This document shows, in pieces, positions 63,840 to 64,000 of a stretch of DNA of 64,000 nt. The stretch is from Saccharothrix ecbatanensis (GTDB lineage: Bacteria > Actinomycetota > Actinomycetes > Mycobacteriales > Pseudonocardiaceae). The translations under genes were made by a program, and so were the position numbers. The stretch is from positions 4,588,001 to 4,652,000 of the forward strand of contig NZ_JACHMO010000001.1 of the NCBI RefSeq assembly GCF_014205015.1, in the 5' to 3' direction. Within the stretch, counting starts at the first letter, position 1; every line of letters begins with the position of its first letter. The notes below the pieces were generated by a model that had not been told where the DNA came from, ran no database searches, and saw nothing but the letters and a program-made list of their open reading frames with translations.

Positions 63840-64000
63840 ATGCGAGCACAGAACGCCACCCACACCGGCAGCGCCGGCCACCGACCACGTAACAAGGCCA
63901 GGTTGGCCGCGGCGAGCGCGCTCTCCAGCGCGTTGGTGGCCAGTGCGGTCGCCCTGGTCCTAGGCGGCGGCGCGACCACCGCCCAGGCGGCCGACTCGGT
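63840..64000 (+). CDS. Start of a secreted protein, probably another cellulose-degrading enzyme (cut by window end)
   Basis: Only the first 53 codons are present. They encode MRAQNATHTGS, a basic stretch (RPRNKAR), a hydrophobic core of Ala/Leu/Val and a likely cleavage site TTAQAADS, which is a long Sec or Tat-less signal peptide. No twin-arginine motif is visible. No catalytic part is seen. A perfect CebR-type operator upstream and the neighbouring cellulases suggest a cellulase or an AA10 oxygenase; the exact family cannot be told. Confidence 0.75.
   Translation, partial: MRAQNATHTGSAGHRPRNKARLAAASALSSALVASAVALVLGGGATTAQAADS

Noticed and set aside
63271..63963. 230-residue plus-strand frame across the GH3 5' end and the last gene
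   Set aside because: It runs through both divergent promoters and is out of frame with the clear signal peptide starting at 63840.

Overview
The window is 64 kb of high-GC actinomycete DNA. The mycothiol gene mshC, the fabG-inhA-hemH order, XRE/DUF397 pairs, GTG starts and stop/start overlaps point to the Pseudonocardiaceae. A dithiolopyrrolone-type gene cluster next to a cellulose-degradation locus makes a Saccharothrix-like organism most plausible; this is inference, since no 16S gene is present.

1-11 kb: an MFS exporter with its ArsR regulator, a two-gene ABC exporter with a divergent MarR-type regulator, a secreted subtilisin-like protease, mshC, an SPFH protein and cytochrome oxidase subunit I (ctaD). 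Three regulator promoters carry clear dyads.

11-25 kb: a biosynthetic cluster whose parts match the holomycin/thiolutin (hlm) set. These are a Cy-A-T NRPS whose adenylation code reads DLYNLSLIWK (cysteine), a GMC oxidoreductase, a thioesterase, an acyl-CoA dehydrogenase, a truncated globin, a CPYC thioredoxin-reductase-like dithiol oxidase, a cysteine-decarboxylase-type flavoprotein, an MFS exporter and a StrR/ParB-like activator. NRPS, GMC, thioesterase, dehydrogenase and globin form one minus-strand operon with tight overlaps. An extra DAO-type FAD oxidoreductase and an XRE-cupin regulator are present. An acyltransferase and a stand-alone condensation protein are not seen.

25-33 kb: an accessory, rearranged region. 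It has a 1.3-kb stretch with no convincing gene, a TetR/SDR/F420-type dehydrogenase module with a perfect palindromic operator, a frameshifted copy of the 3' end of ctaD, and scattered copies of sequence around the start of a toxin gene. An XRE-DUF397-deaminase toxin-Imm1 immunity unit follows, then a second XRE gene coupled to a small Cys-rich protein. The deaminase has Asp where the family normally has the zinc-binding His.

33-51 kb: mostly housekeeping or single genes: MerR, a MoxR-AAA/VWA pair, a phosphotransferase, fabG-inhA-hemH, a large FAD/Fe-S oxidoreductase, TetR with a divergent NmrA-like gene, an alanine symporter and cutA. Between two convergent genes at 47.4-47.6 kb lies a long (2 x 86 bp) inverted repeat that includes both stop codons.

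38-40 kb and 51-64 kb: a cellulolytic system. It contains a GH6 exocellulase, a cytoplasmic GH3 with its LacI repressor and several palindromes, a GH9-GH48 operon, a secreted GH3-CBM2 and the start of another secreted protein. Copies of TGGGAGCGCTCCCA (CebR-type operator) lie upstream of GH6, GH9, secreted GH3 and the last gene, so cellobiose-relieved repression is expected. No tRNA, rRNA, CRISPR or transposase gene was recognised.
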